Below are positions 1 through 7,289 of a DNA stretch of 19,762 bases, in pieces (the stretch's first letter is position 1; each line of letters opens with the position of its first letter). The stretch is from JBECKX01 sp964468475 (GTDB lineage Bacteria > Zixibacteria > MSB-5A5 > CAIYYT01), in contig CAYXUL010000061.1 of assembly GCA_964468475.1 (NCBI GenBank), positions 1 to 19,762 of the forward strand. Direction: 5' to 3'. The notes below the pieces were generated by a model. That model did not search any database. It was not told the origin of the DNA and saw only the letters and a list, made by a program, of their open reading frames with translations. Both the position numbers and the translations under genes were made by a program.

Positions 1-1
1 G

Positions 2-385
2 ACAGCAGCGCGCTGGAGCAGATTGCCGTTCTACATGCTGTTTGGGCTTGCCTTTGGGTTTTACGACGGCTTCTTCGGCCCCGGCACCGGTTCATTTTGG
101 CCGGTCGCCTTAATGGCGCTGCTCGGGCTCGATCTGGTGGGGGCGACGGCGACGACCAAAGCGATGAACTTCACCAGTAACATCTGTGCGCTGGCGGCTT
201 TTCTGATCGGCGGGCAGGTTCTTTTCTCATATGGGCTGGTTATGGCTGCAGGGCAGTTGGTAGGTGCGCGCCTCGGGGCAGATTTGGCGGTGCGCAAAGG
301 AGTGGGATTCATCCGCCCTATTTTTGTGATCGTCGTGTTGGCTACCTGCGCTAAGATATTCTACGATAGCTACTTGCTGCGGTAA
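2..385 (+). CDS. TSUP-family permease (TauE/SafE/YfcA-like), C-terminal half, truncated by window edge
   Basis: The reading frame is open from base 2 with no stop, so the gene begins outside the window. About 127 residues are visible, roughly half of the usual 250-residue TSUP permease. The segment GFYDGFFGPGTGSFW (about residues 17-31 of the visible part) is the glycine-rich repeat motif of the second half of TauE/SafE/YfcA proteins. Three to four hydrophobic helices follow, ending a few residues after a last TM segment (FIRPIFVIVVLATCAKIFYD). TSUP proteins are inner-membrane carriers or exporters of organic anions and sulfur compounds; the substrate cannot be read from the sequence. A TTG at 23 could be called as a start, but the family alignment continues upstream of it. 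The gene ends 125 bases before dsbD, with no clear terminator between them. Confidence 0.85.
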   Translation, partial: TAARWSRLPFYMLFGLAFGFYDGFFGPGTGSFWPVALMALLGLDLVGATATTKAMNFTSNICALAAFLIGGQVLFSYGLVMAAGQLVGARLGADLAVRKGVGFIRPIFVIVVLATCAKIFYDSYLLR

Positions 386-510
386 GTTCAACTGTCACAT
401 CATCCGGGTGTCCCGAAAATCCTGAAACATTTTGGGGGTCAAGATGTTAGAATCAGCAAACAGTTAAACCGACCTATATCGAGCTATTTTTGGAGAAGGA
501 TTTGGAGCAC

Positions 511-2673
511 ATGAAACGCCGACACCGGAACCCTCGGATTAGTGCCATCAGCCGGCACCTTTCCTGGTTCCTGTTAGCTCTGGCTCTTGCGATCACGATC
601 GCTTCGCCCGCGCGAGCCGACCGGTCCGCCTCAACCGAGCATGTGCGCGTCAAGCTTCTTCCCCAGGTCAGTGAGGTAGCGCCGGGGCAGCCGTTCACGG
701 TTGCAGTGGTTTTCGACCTGAAGGATGAATGGCATCTCTACTGGATAAATCCCGGCGACGCCGGATTGGCGCCGCGAGTCAAATGGAAATTGCCCGACGG
801 TTTCACAGCAGGCGCTTTGCAGTTCCCGCCGCCCAGTCGCATACCTTCGGGACCCCTGGTTTCTTTTGGATATAATAAACAGCTGGTGCTGCTGTCAGAG
901 ATTACTCCACCGAACAAATTGAGTCCTGGGCAACCGCTCGACCTGGAAGCTGATGTCGACTGGCTGGTCTGCCGGGAGGCGTGCATTCCTGAACAGGCGG
1001 ATTTGTCAATCAAGTTAACCAGTGCCGAGCGACCCGAGGCAAATGACGAAAACGCGGCGTTGATTGCTCACGCTCGTTCGCTAATTCCGTCGGATACCGG
1101 AAGCTGGAGCATTGTCGCTGAGAAAACCGACGACTCCCTCATCGTGATCGGTGGTACCCGGATCGGCAGCGTCATCCCCGACTCGATTGTCCTGTTCCCG
1201 AGAGAAAAGGGCCTTATCGAGAACGCCTCACCACAGACCCTGAAGACAAGTAACGATGGTTTCAGGCTTACTATACCGCGCAACTCGCTGTACACGGGTA
1301 CGCTTGACAGCCTTGCCGGGATGCTGGTCAGCCCAGGCGGCTGGGGCGCCGACTATTCGAGCAAAGCGCTACAATTTTCCACCGCGGTCACCACGGCGAC
1401 GATGAGTCAGGAAACAACTACCGCTTCAGCAGAAGCCGGCATCGGTCTTCTGGAAGCGCTACTTTTCGCCTTCATCGGTGGGCTGATCCTGAATCTGATG
1501 CCGTGCGTGCTGCCGGTGCTGTCGATCAAGATACTGGGATTCGTTGAACAGGCTCGACATGACCGCAAAACTACTTTGGTTCACAGCCTGACTTTTCTTG
1601 CCGGAGTTCTGATCTCATTTTGGGCACTGGCTGTAGTGCTGTTACTTCTTCGCGCCAGTGGGGAGCAGCTGGGCTGGGGATTCCAACTGCAATCACCTGC
1701 GTTTCTGGTTGTACTGGCGGCGTTTATGTTCCTGATGGGCTTGAACTTCTTCGGCGTTTTCGAAATCGGAGTTTCATTGACAGGAATCGGGGCAAATGGC
1801 AAGCGAGCAGGCTTGGTCGGTTCGTTTATCTCAGGAATCACTGCCACCGTAGTAGCGACACCATGCACGGCGCCCTTCATGGGCAGCGCGCTGGGGTTCT
1901 CGTTAACGCAGCCTACCGGAGTGTCGCTGGCAATCTTTACGATGCTCGGGCTCGGCATGGCTGCACCTTTTGTGCTGCTCACCAATATCCCCGCGTTGGT
2001 TAGGTTCCTCCCGAAATCGGGGCGCTGGATGGAGACCCTCAAGCAGTTCATGGGCTTTCTGCTGATGGCGACAGTGATTTGGCTCGCGTGGGTGCTGGGA
2101 GTTCAAGGCGGCTACGGGCAGGTGATCCTCCTGCTGGGTGCGTTACTGGCAGTCGGCCTGGGAGCATGGATTCTCGGTCGCTGGGGCGGACTTGCGGGGG
2201 GCGCCGGCACGCGTTACGCTGCAAGATTGATTGCCGGAGCACTGATTGTCGCTGTTGTTTCGTTCACCGCCGTGCGCACTGGAACAATTTCACCGGCGCA
2301 GACAAGCGGCCAATATACCGATGGCAAATTGACCTGGGAGCCATACTCGCAGGATCGCGTGGACAAACTGCGTAAAGAGGGACAGCCGCTGTTAATCGAT
2401 TTTACCGCGGCCTGGTGCCTGAGCTGCAAGGTCAATGAGCGCGTCGCCTTCAATTCCGATGAAGTGCAGAATAAACTGATTGAGAAGAACGTTACGACTA
2501 TCAAGGCAGACTGGACAAACCGCAGCGCTGAAATCACACAGGCCCTCGCTGCGTTCGGGCGCAACAGCGTGCCGCTGTATGTGCTTTACAGCGGTAATTC
2601 CGCCGATGCCCCGATCGTGTTGCCGGAGATTCTGACGCCGCGAATTGTTCTTGAAGCTTTGGAGAAGATTTAG
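511..2673 (+). CDS. dsbD: Protein-disulfide reductase DsbD/ScsB-type (N-terminal domain, TM core, thioredoxin domain)
   Basis: This inner-membrane protein would carry electrons from cytoplasmic thioredoxin to periplasmic thiol proteins. The 720-residue product has a signal peptide with an ARA/D cleavage site near residue 36. A periplasmic domain follows with the conserved CREAC pair (Cys154 and Cys158). The polytopic core spans about 315-590 and carries LMPCVLPVLS (Cys332) and ATPCTAPFMG (Cys452), the two membrane cysteines that relay electrons. The C-terminal thioredoxin domain has WCLSC (Cys636 and Cys639). All six cysteines expected of a working relay are present. ATG at 511 is preferred to the in-frame TTG at 490, because AGAAGGA at 494-500 precedes 511 and nothing suitable precedes 490. 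The CREAC-type N-terminal domain resembles ScsB-like DsbD more than E. coli DsbD. The redoxin gene 91 bases downstream may encode a partner. Confidence 0.93.
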   Translation: MKRRHRNPRISAISRHLSWFLLALALAITIASPARADRSASTEHVRVKLLPQVSEVAPGQPFTVAVVFDLKDEWHLYWINPGDAGLAPRVKWKLPDGFTAGALQFPPPSRIPSGPLVSFGYNKQLVLLSEITPPNKLSPGQPLDLEADVDWLVCREACIPEQADLSIKLTSAERPEANDENAALIAHARSLIPSDTGSWSIVAEKTDDSLIVIGGTRIGSVIPDSIVLFPREKGLIENASPQTLKTSNDGFRLTIPRNSLYTGTLDSLAGMLVSPGGWGADYSSKALQFSTAVTTATMSQETTTASAEAGIGLLEALLFAFIGGLILNLMPCVLPVLSIKILGFVEQARHDRKTTLVHSLTFLAGVLISFWALAVVLLLLRASGEQLGWGFQLQSPAFLVVLAAFMFLMGLNFFGVFEIGVSLTGIGANGKRAGLVGSFISGITATVVATPCTAPFMGSALGFSLTQPTGVSLAIFTMLGLGMAAPFVLLTNIPALVRFLPKSGRWMETLKQFMGFLLMATVIWLAWVLGVQGGYGQVILLLGALLAVGLGAWILGRWGGLAGGAGTRYAARLIAGALIVAVVSFTAVRTGTISPAQTSGQYTDGKLTWEPYSQDRVDKLRKEGQPLLIDFTAAWCLSCKVNERVAFNSDEVQNKLIEKNVTTIKADWTNRSAEITQALAAFGRNSVPLYVLYSGNSADAPIVLPEILTPRIVLEALEKI

Positions 2674-2764
2674 CCGAGAAAGCTCGACCTCGGTTCTGCT
2701 ATCGAGTTTTGCCCACACAGCAGAGCCGGTTACCGCAACCCAGTGGGCGTGTGAGGTAATTAAG

Positions 2765-3490
2765 ATGAGACAGTGGAAGTTTGCAGTAGCACTGCTGGCA
2801 TTGACGGCGCTGCTTGTCGCGTCGGCAGTTTTCGCCGGCGACAGGATGGACGCCGGTAAGACTCAAGTGACGAGTACGATGAAAAAGGATATGAAGGGCG
2901 AGATGGCGGCGCAGGTCGCAATCGACAAGCCTGCCCCTGACTTCACCCTGACAGGCGTGGATGGAAAAGAGTACTCCCTGTCGGAATTCAAGGGCAAAGA
3001 TGTGGTATTGGAATGGATCAACTTCGACTGCCCGTTCGTACACAAGCACTACTATTCCGGCAACATGCCGGACCTGCAGGAAAAGTACATCGGTAAAGAT
3101 GGCGTGATCTGGCTTTCGATTTGTTCCTCGGCGCCCGGCAAGCAGGGCTACTATACGGGTGATAAGCTGTCAAAGCGGATGAAGGATGCTCATTGGAATG
3201 CAACCGCATACCTGGTGGACGCCGACGGCGCAGTCGGGCGCATGTACGGCGCCAAAACCACGCCGCATATGTTCATCATCGACAAGGATGGCATTCTGCG
3301 CTATGACGGAGCAATTGACGATACGCCGTCCACCCGAGTTGAGGATTTGAAAACAGCCAAGAACTATGTCTCCGCTGCCCTCGATGAAATCATGGCAGAC
3401 AAGGCGGTGGCAACCAAGACATCTACCCCCTACGGCTGTTCGGTGAAGTACGGAGAGATGACCAAACCAAAATCAGACAAAACCATGTAA
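2765..3490 (+). CDS. Exported AhpC/TSA-like redoxin with CPFV active site (PRX_like1 type)
   Basis: The 241-residue protein has a signal peptide (cleavage near VFA/GD, residue 24) and a thioredoxin-fold redoxin domain starting at APDFTLTGVDGKEYSLSEFKG. The active site is FDCPFVHKHY with Cys89. It has no second cysteine two residues on, unlike CxxC thioredoxins. Cys120 (SICSSAPG) and Cys225 (TPYGCSVKY) are also present, and the C-terminal GCS-K motif is typical of the PRX_like1 group, where it could resolve an oxidised Cys89. The likely role is periplasmic peroxide or thiol redox chemistry. DsbD, encoded directly upstream, could recycle it; that link is inferred from position. The start is ATG 2765, preceded by GAGGT at 2753-2757. 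The same frame opens earlier inside the dsbD end but lacks a better start. Confidence 0.88.
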   Translation: MRQWKFAVALLALTALLVASAVFAGDRMDAGKTQVTSTMKKDMKGEMAAQVAIDKPAPDFTLTGVDGKEYSLSEFKGKDVVLEWINFDCPFVHKHYYSGNMPDLQEKYIGKDGVIWLSICSSAPGKQGYYTGDKLSKRMKDAHWNATAYLVDADGAVGRMYGAKTTPHMFIIDKDGILRYDGAIDDTPSTRVEDLKTAKNYVSAALDEIMADKAVATKTSTPYGCSVKYGEMTKPKSDKTM

Positions 3491-3528
3491 TTTCAGGAAT
3501 CAGAATCACTTTGGCGCAACCGGGAAGA

Positions 3529-3558
3529 GTGCCGGGCTAACTTCGGCACATCGTTTTT
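3529..3558 (+). terminator. Possible rho-independent terminator after the redoxin gene
   Basis: GTGCCG (3529-3534) pairs perfectly with CGGCAC (3544-3549) across a 9-base loop. A run of five T (3554-3558) follows after four bases. The stem is short and the T-run is offset, so this is a weak to moderate call. It lies 38 bases after the redoxin stop and before the separate leader of the beta-barrel gene. Confidence 0.4.
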
Positions 3559-3603
3559 GAAAGTTTTATGCGAATGTTGTGCTTAGAGAGTGTACGATTG
3601 TTG

Positions 3604-3629
3604 AAATGTGAAATGGAAAATGTGAAATG
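3604..3629 (+). repeat. Two exact copies of a 12-base direct repeat in the leader of the beta-barrel gene
   Basis: AAATGTGAAATG occurs at 3604-3615 and again at 3618-3629, a period of 14 bases. The hairpin at 3631-3659 follows at once. It could be a binding site or simple-sequence drift; nothing here decides which. Confidence 0.6.
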
Positions 3630-3630
3630 T

Positions 3631-3659
3631 GACTGCGCCGGTGAATTGCCGGTGCAGTC
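3631..3659 (+). promoter_or_regulatory. Strong leader hairpin 30 bases upstream of the beta-barrel gene
   Basis: GACTGCGCCGGT (3631-3642) pairs along its whole length with GCCGGTGCAGTC (3648-3659), giving 12 pairs with two G-U pairs and a GAATT loop. No T-run follows, so it is unlikely to be an ordinary terminator. The Shine-Dalgarno run GAGGAGGAG (3679-3687) begins 19 bases later. It may stabilise or regulate the mRNA, or be a stray palindromic element. Confidence 0.55.
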
Positions 3660-3689
3660 CCGGAACTATCCATCTCTCGAGGAGGAGCT

Positions 3690-4190
3690 ATGAGAGAGAG
3701 GAAATTGAGAGTTCTAACGCAAGTCGCGGCGATTGCCGTCTTACTTCTCGCACTGTCTAGCACGTCATCGGCACAACGCCTTTTTGGCTTGCACGGAATC
3801 GGCCCCAGATTGGGAGTGTCAATAAATCCTGACCAGTTCCATTTCGGTGGCCAACTTGACCTGGGGGACTTAGCGCCACGGCTAATGATGTCGCCGAATG
3901 TTGAAGTCGGAGTCGGAGATAACGTGACCGTTATCGCCGCGATGATGGATGTCAATTACCGGTTTCGCAACGACTGGGGAAGCTGGAATCCGTACCTGGG
4001 CGGAGGTATCGGCCCGGTATTCTACAATTTCGATCATGGCCGCAGCGACTCCGAGCTGGGGCTGACTATGCAGGGTGGTCTGGCGCGACGGCTGATAAGC
4101 CGCGCCGGTTACATGTTTCTGGAATTCAAGGTGGGAGTCGTAAAGACCCCGGACGTCAAAATGACAGTGGGCTGGATGTTCGGCTCGTAA
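3690..4190 (+). CDS. Small outer-membrane beta-barrel protein (uncharacterised)
   Basis: The 166-residue protein begins with a clear signal peptide (hydrophobic VAAIAVLLLALSS, cleavage near SSAQ, residue 29). The mature part consists of alternating amphipathic strands separated by Gly/Asn/Asp turns, for example NPYLGGGIGPVFYNF, ELGLTMQGGLARRL and YMFLEFKVGVVKT. This pattern fits a small eight-stranded barrel of the OmpA-TM/OmpW or porin-like superfamily. It ends in MTVGWMFGS, so the classical C-terminal Phe is not the last residue. No catalytic motif is visible. Translation starts at ATG 3690 behind a strong GAGGAGGAG site. The gene has its own structured leader and a strong terminator starting 16 bases after its stop, so it is probably transcribed alone. 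Confidence 0.75.
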   Translation: MRERKLRVLTQVAAIAVLLLALSSTSSAQRLFGLHGIGPRLGVSINPDQFHFGGQLDLGDLAPRLMMSPNVEVGVGDNVTVIAAMMDVNYRFRNDWGSWNPYLGGGIGPVFYNFDHGRSDSELGLTMQGGLARRLISRAGYMFLEFKVGVVKTPDVKMTVGWMFGS

Positions 4191-4205
4191 AATGGTCTTG
4201 AAAAG

Positions 4206-4241
4206 AGTGCTCAGCTATCGCGATGGCGATATTTGAGCACT
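4206..4241. terminator. Bidirectional intrinsic terminator shared by convergent genes
   Basis: AGTGCTCA (4206-4213) pairs with TGAGCACT (4234-4241), and inside it TATCGC (4216-4221) pairs with GCGATA (4226-4231) around a GATG loop. The result is nearly one continuous stem with one mismatch and one G-U pair. On the plus strand TTTATTTT follows; on the minus strand CTTTTC follows. The stem holds the stop codon (4211-4213) and last codons of the DUF190 gene. Confidence 0.85.
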
Positions 4242-4549
4242 TTTATTTTCTCGATCGTCACCAGGCCTTCGTCGATCATTTCGTCGAGTGTGGGCAGGAA
4301 CTCATCGACCTTCTCTTTGCTGTCGACTATCTCGATGATGATCGGCAAGTCCTGTGACAGGCGCAAGACCTTAGAGGTGTGAATGCGGCTGTGGGCGCCA
4401 AAGCCAAGCAGGCCACGCAGGACGGTGGTACCGGCAATTCCGCTCTTGCGCGCTTTTTCGACGATCGCCTCATGAAGCGGTTTGCCGTCAAAGCGGTCAT
4501 CCTCGCCAATGAATATCCTTACCAACCGAGCTTCTTCAGGCAGATTCAT
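4211..4549 (-). CDS. DUF190 family protein (PII-like fold), CrcB-associated
   Basis: The 112-residue protein has the features of the DUF190/COG1993 family: an N-terminal beta strand (ARLVRIFIGEDD), a helix with HEAIVEKARKSGIAGTTVLRGLLGFG, the SRIHTSK segment, and the C-terminal strand/helix QDLPIIIEIVDSKEKVDEFLPTLDEMI. The family has a ferredoxin-like, PII-type fold and often sits beside crcB, as here (45 bases downstream of it). Its biochemical role is not established; a regulatory or ligand-sensing partner of the fluoride channel is a reasonable guess from context. It is the last gene of the minus-strand operon, and its final codons form part of the shared terminator. Confidence 0.88.
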   Translation of the reverse strand: MNLPEEARLVRIFIGEDDRFDGKPLHEAIVEKARKSGIAGTTVLRGLLGFGAHSRIHTSKVLRLSQDLPIIIEIVDSKEKVDEFLPTLDEMIDEGLVTIEKIKVLKYRHRDS

Positions 4550-4594
4550 CCGTTACTCCCATCACTTTATCGTTAGAGCGTCGTTAGCGCGTCG

Positions 4595-4972
4595 CTAGAG
4601 CATCCTGGCAAGCAGCATGCCGGCATAAAGTGCAACAAATCCGATTATAACCTGTCCGGCAATATTCAAACCCGTGAGTAAGAACTGCGACTCACGCATA
4701 AGCTGATTTGACTCAAAGATGAATGTTGAAAAGGTAGTGAACGATCCCATGAAGCCAACCAGAATCGCGGTTCTCATATCGCCACTCAATAACAAACGGT
4801 CCTCGAATATCGTCCACACGAATCCGAACAGGAAACAGCCGGCGACGTTTACGACGAAAGTTCCGAGCGGATAGCTTGCCTCGATTACCCGATGTACCAG
4901 GCCGGAAAGGCCGTAGCGAGCCAAGGCCCCGATGCCACCGCCGGCCGCTATGAAGAGAATTCTTGCCAGCAT
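4595..4972 (-). CDS. crcB: Fluoride channel CrcB/Fluc
   Basis: The 125-residue protein has four hydrophobic helices and the Fluc signatures: GGGIGALARY (residues 11-20), GTFVVNVAGCFLFG with the pore Asn42, and GFMGSFTTFSTF (73-84), which contains the Phe-box residues and the central sodium-site region. Fluc channels are dual-topology dimers that let fluoride leave the cell. A single gene of this length fits a homodimer. The start is ATG 4972, sharing one base with the TGA of the upstream permease gene (TGATG), which points to coupled translation. A TTG three bases earlier is less likely. No fluoride riboswitch was recognised, so control would come through the operon promoter. Confidence 0.95.
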   Translation of the reverse strand: MLARILFIAAGGGIGALARYGLSGLVHRVIEASYPLGTFVVNVAGCFLFGFVWTIFEDRLLLSGDMRTAILVGFMGSFTTFSTFIFESNQLMRESQFLLTGLNIAGQVIIGFVALYAGMLLARML

Positions 4973-5751
4973 CAACTACGTTTGATTAGCAATTCCCGGC
5001 GTTCGAACAACAATGCTGATGCCGCGACCAACGCCAATATCCAGAGTGCATAATAGCCGATTGCATTCCACAGCGGTGTCAGACTGCCGACGTCAGCGGA
5101 TAGCAGCGCAATTGGAGAATAAGAAAGGGAGCGCGAAATCGAGATCGCTTCAATCGAGACTCCAAGAATATGCCAGAATCCGAAGCTCAGACTCGCCAGC
5201 AGCGAGCCTATACCACCTATCAGAAAATAGACAACGGCAAGCACTACTGCCAGAACGGGATTGAAGAAGTTGGAAAGGAAGAGCACCACAGCAAAGGTGA
5301 CGACAATGCTCAGGATCTGCTGGAGCAGGTACAGGTAGAACGGCAATGGCGGTATATATGAAAAAGCCAGCACGTCTATGATTGCGAAGAATGCAAGGGC
5401 AACCGCAAAATAGAGGAGGACTGCATAGATGCAGCCGATGACTTTGCCAAAAAAGAGAGAAAATCGGGAGAGGGGACGCGCTGCGAAAGTGAGTATCGTA
5501 CCATCGCGCAGATCGGAGCGCCAGCAGGTGGCCCCGATTATCAAGGCGGCGGCGTGGCCGACAAAGTTGATTGCGTAGAAGTAGATGGCCAGAGCCTCCG
5601 AGCCGCTGACCTTCCCACCCGCAAGCGCTGCCGTGACTACCATCGGCGCTACGAAGAGCAGGCAAATAAAAGCAGCTGCGATAAAGAAAATCAGGAGCAG
5701 TTTCGAATTGCGGAGCTTGCTGAGCTTATGAAGTGCGATAGTGTTAATCAT
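4972..5751 (-). CDS. ABC-2 type transporter permease
   Basis: The 259-residue membrane protein has about six TM helices. Segments near residues 17-42, 58-78, 105-130, 140-163, 165-190 and 235-252 are strongly hydrophobic. The stretch CWRSDLRDGTILTFAARPLSRFSLFFGKVIG is typical of ABC-2 permeases of the NatB/YhaP type, where a cytosolic coupling helix follows TM2. Its start overlaps the end of the ATPase gene by eight bases, so the two are translationally linked and surely work as one transporter. The substrate cannot be read. Relatives export ions, lipids, antibiotics or peptides. Residues RELLIKRS form a basic cytoplasmic C-terminus, consistent with the positive-inside rule. Confidence 0.9.
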   Translation of the reverse strand: MINTIALHKLSKLRNSKLLLIFFIAAAFICLLFVAPMVVTAALAGGKVSGSEALAIYFYAINFVGHAAALIIGATCWRSDLRDGTILTFAARPLSRFSLFFGKVIGCIYAVLLYFAVALAFFAIIDVLAFSYIPPLPFYLYLLQQILSIVVTFAVVLFLSNFFNPVLAVVLAVVYFLIGGIGSLLASLSFGFWHILGVSIEAISISRSLSYSPIALLSADVGSLTPLWNAIGYYALWILALVAASALLFERRELLIKRS

Positions 5752-6682
5752 CGCTCAGTTCCTCCCTTTGCAGCAACTGCAGGAAACGATGTTCAAGAGT
5801 CGCTCCGCTGGGGCGCAGCAGGGTTATATCAACTTTTGCGTCCAGTAGAAATTTCAGAATAGTGTCCTTTGTTTCTGCATCAGAGCAGAATACCTCATGT
5901 CGACCCTCACCAACTCGTTTTACGTCACCATAATCACTCAGGCGATTGAGGAGAATCTCCCCGCCTCCGGTGAACTGGATTCGATAGCTCTGCACATCGG
6001 ATCTCAGCAGATTATCCAGCTTATCAACTGCGAGCAATTCTCCCTGATCGATGATAACTACCTGGTCGGCAATGTCCTCGATATCGGAGAGAATGTGAGT
6101 AGAGAGAAATATTGTCTTGCCCTCGGCACGCAGCTTCTTCAGCAGGTTCTTGATTTTGATCTTGGCAATTGGATCCATCCCCGATGTTGGTTCATCTAGA
6201 ATCAGCAGATCCGGGTCGCCTATCAACGCCTGCGCCAGACCGATCTTCTGTGTCATCCCTTTGGAGTAGCTTTTAATTTTCTGGCGCCGGGCCCCCGGCA
6301 TATCGAGAAACTCAAGCAATTCCGGAATTGCCTCCTCAATTTGTCCTCGAGCACGGTTTCCCAGGCGACCGAACATCCGCAGGAATTTTTCGCCACGCAG
6401 GAAACCGTCGAAGCTAAATACTTCGGGGAGAAACCCAACCGGTGCGCGCGAGCGCGGGTCCCTGGAATCGATTCCGAATATTTCACAATTCCCGCCCGAG
6501 GCGGAGATGAAATCCATTAGCACATGCATGGCAGTCGTCTTGCCGGCGCCATTAGGTCCGAGAAATCCGAAGATCTCGCCGGCAGGGACTTCAAAGGAAA
6601 TACCTTTCAATGCTTGCTGCGCCGAGCGACGACTTCCGTAGGTCTTCTTGAGATTTTCAACTTTGATAGCCGGTATCGACAT
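5744..6682 (-). CDS. ABC transporter ATP-binding protein (ABC-2 partner)
   Basis: The 312-residue protein is a complete nucleotide-binding domain plus a C-terminal extension. Walker A is GPNGAGKT (42-49) and Walker B is LLILDEP (159-165). The D-loop is SGMD (167-170) and the switch His is His196 in STHILSD. The signature motif is degenerate, YSKGM (139-143) instead of LSGGQ, as is common in the NatA/CcmA-like branch. Residues from about 225 to 312 form the alpha/beta C-terminal domain seen in ABC-2 ATPases (SYRIQF through LEHRFLQLLQREE). Translation starts 16 bases after the TlpA-like gene and ends inside the permease start, so it belongs to the same operon. It energises export through that permease. 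Confidence 0.95.
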   Translation of the reverse strand: MSIPAIKVENLKKTYGSRRSAQQALKGISFEVPAGEIFGFLGPNGAGKTTAMHVLMDFISASGGNCEIFGIDSRDPRSRAPVGFLPEVFSFDGFLRGEKFLRMFGRLGNRARGQIEEAIPELLEFLDMPGARRQKIKSYSKGMTQKIGLAQALIGDPDLLILDEPTSGMDPIAKIKIKNLLKKLRAEGKTIFLSTHILSDIEDIADQVVIIDQGELLAVDKLDNLLRSDVQSYRIQFTGGGEILLNRLSDYGDVKRVGEGRHEVFCSDAETKDTILKFLLDAKVDITLLRPSGATLEHRFLQLLQREELSDD

Positions 6683-6698
6683 ACAACTTCACCCGCTC

Positions 6699-7289
6699 CT
6701 AAAAGTCGAACTTGAAATGCCCGCCGCTGCCGGCGACATTGTAAATCCTGATCCAGCGGTGGATCCGCTGTTCAAGTTGACCCTTTTCGTATCCTTCAAT
6801 GTTATCTAATACTTTGCCGGTATTGCTGAACAGAACAGTACTCGGCAGGGCTCTCAAGCTGGCTTGACTCATGAATTTCCCGACGGGGTCATAGCCCGCC
6901 ATTTCTCCGAGGCCAAGTGAGTCTGCAATTTCCTGGACGACATCTGAGGTCTCATTAGGATTCACGAAGTAGAATTGCAGGATTGAGTCTGTCTCTGGAG
7001 AGGTTGCCAATTTGGCTGCATCCGCAAGCAGGCTGAGGCAACGCTGCGATTGACTGGTCCAGAAAATCACGACGACGTACTTCTGTGAATTCTCGTCCGG
7101 GAGAGCAACCGTAGTCCCATCGGTGAGTTTGAAGGAAAGCTCGTCGGTTGATGACGTTTCAGCTACGCTTGCTCCATTGCCCCTGATGATCTGGTATTGC
7201 CAGATTCCGAGGCCGATCGCCGAGCCTACCAACAATATGAGGAGGATATTGCGGACCAACCCCTGCCTGGATGGTGATGCTTCAGGCAT
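6699..7289 (-). CDS. Membrane-anchored TlpA/thioredoxin-like protein with SxxC site
   Basis: The 196-residue protein has a short cytoplasmic N-terminus, one TM helix (about 14-30) and an exported thioredoxin-like domain. The segment VVIFWTSQSQRCLSLL lines up with the FWATWCGPC active site of TlpA-type proteins. The first cysteine is replaced by Ser81 and the second kept as Cys84. The cis-proline segment (RALPSTVLF) is intact, so the fold is probably complete while normal dithiol chemistry is lost. The start is ATG 7289, behind GGAG and overlapping the stop of the previous gene by eight bases. A longer open frame to 7376 lies inside that gene and is not needed. The ABC ATPase starts 16 bases downstream. 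The role is unknown; binding or monothiol chemistry on the transported substrate is speculative. Confidence 0.8.
   Translation of the reverse strand: MPEASPSRQGLVRNILLILLVGSAIGLGIWQYQIIRGNGASVAETSSTDELSFKLTDGTTVALPDENSQKYVVVIFWTSQSQRCLSLLADAAKLATSPETDSILQFYFVNPNETSDVVQEIADSLGLGEMAGYDPVGKFMSQASLRALPSTVLFSNTGKVLDNIEGYEKGQLEQRIHRWIRIYNVAGSGGHFKFDF

Noticed and set aside
412..438. Hairpin between the TSUP permease and dsbD (CCC-AAAAT/ATTTT-GGG)
   Set aside because: Has an internal G-G mismatch and no T-run, so it was not called a terminator.
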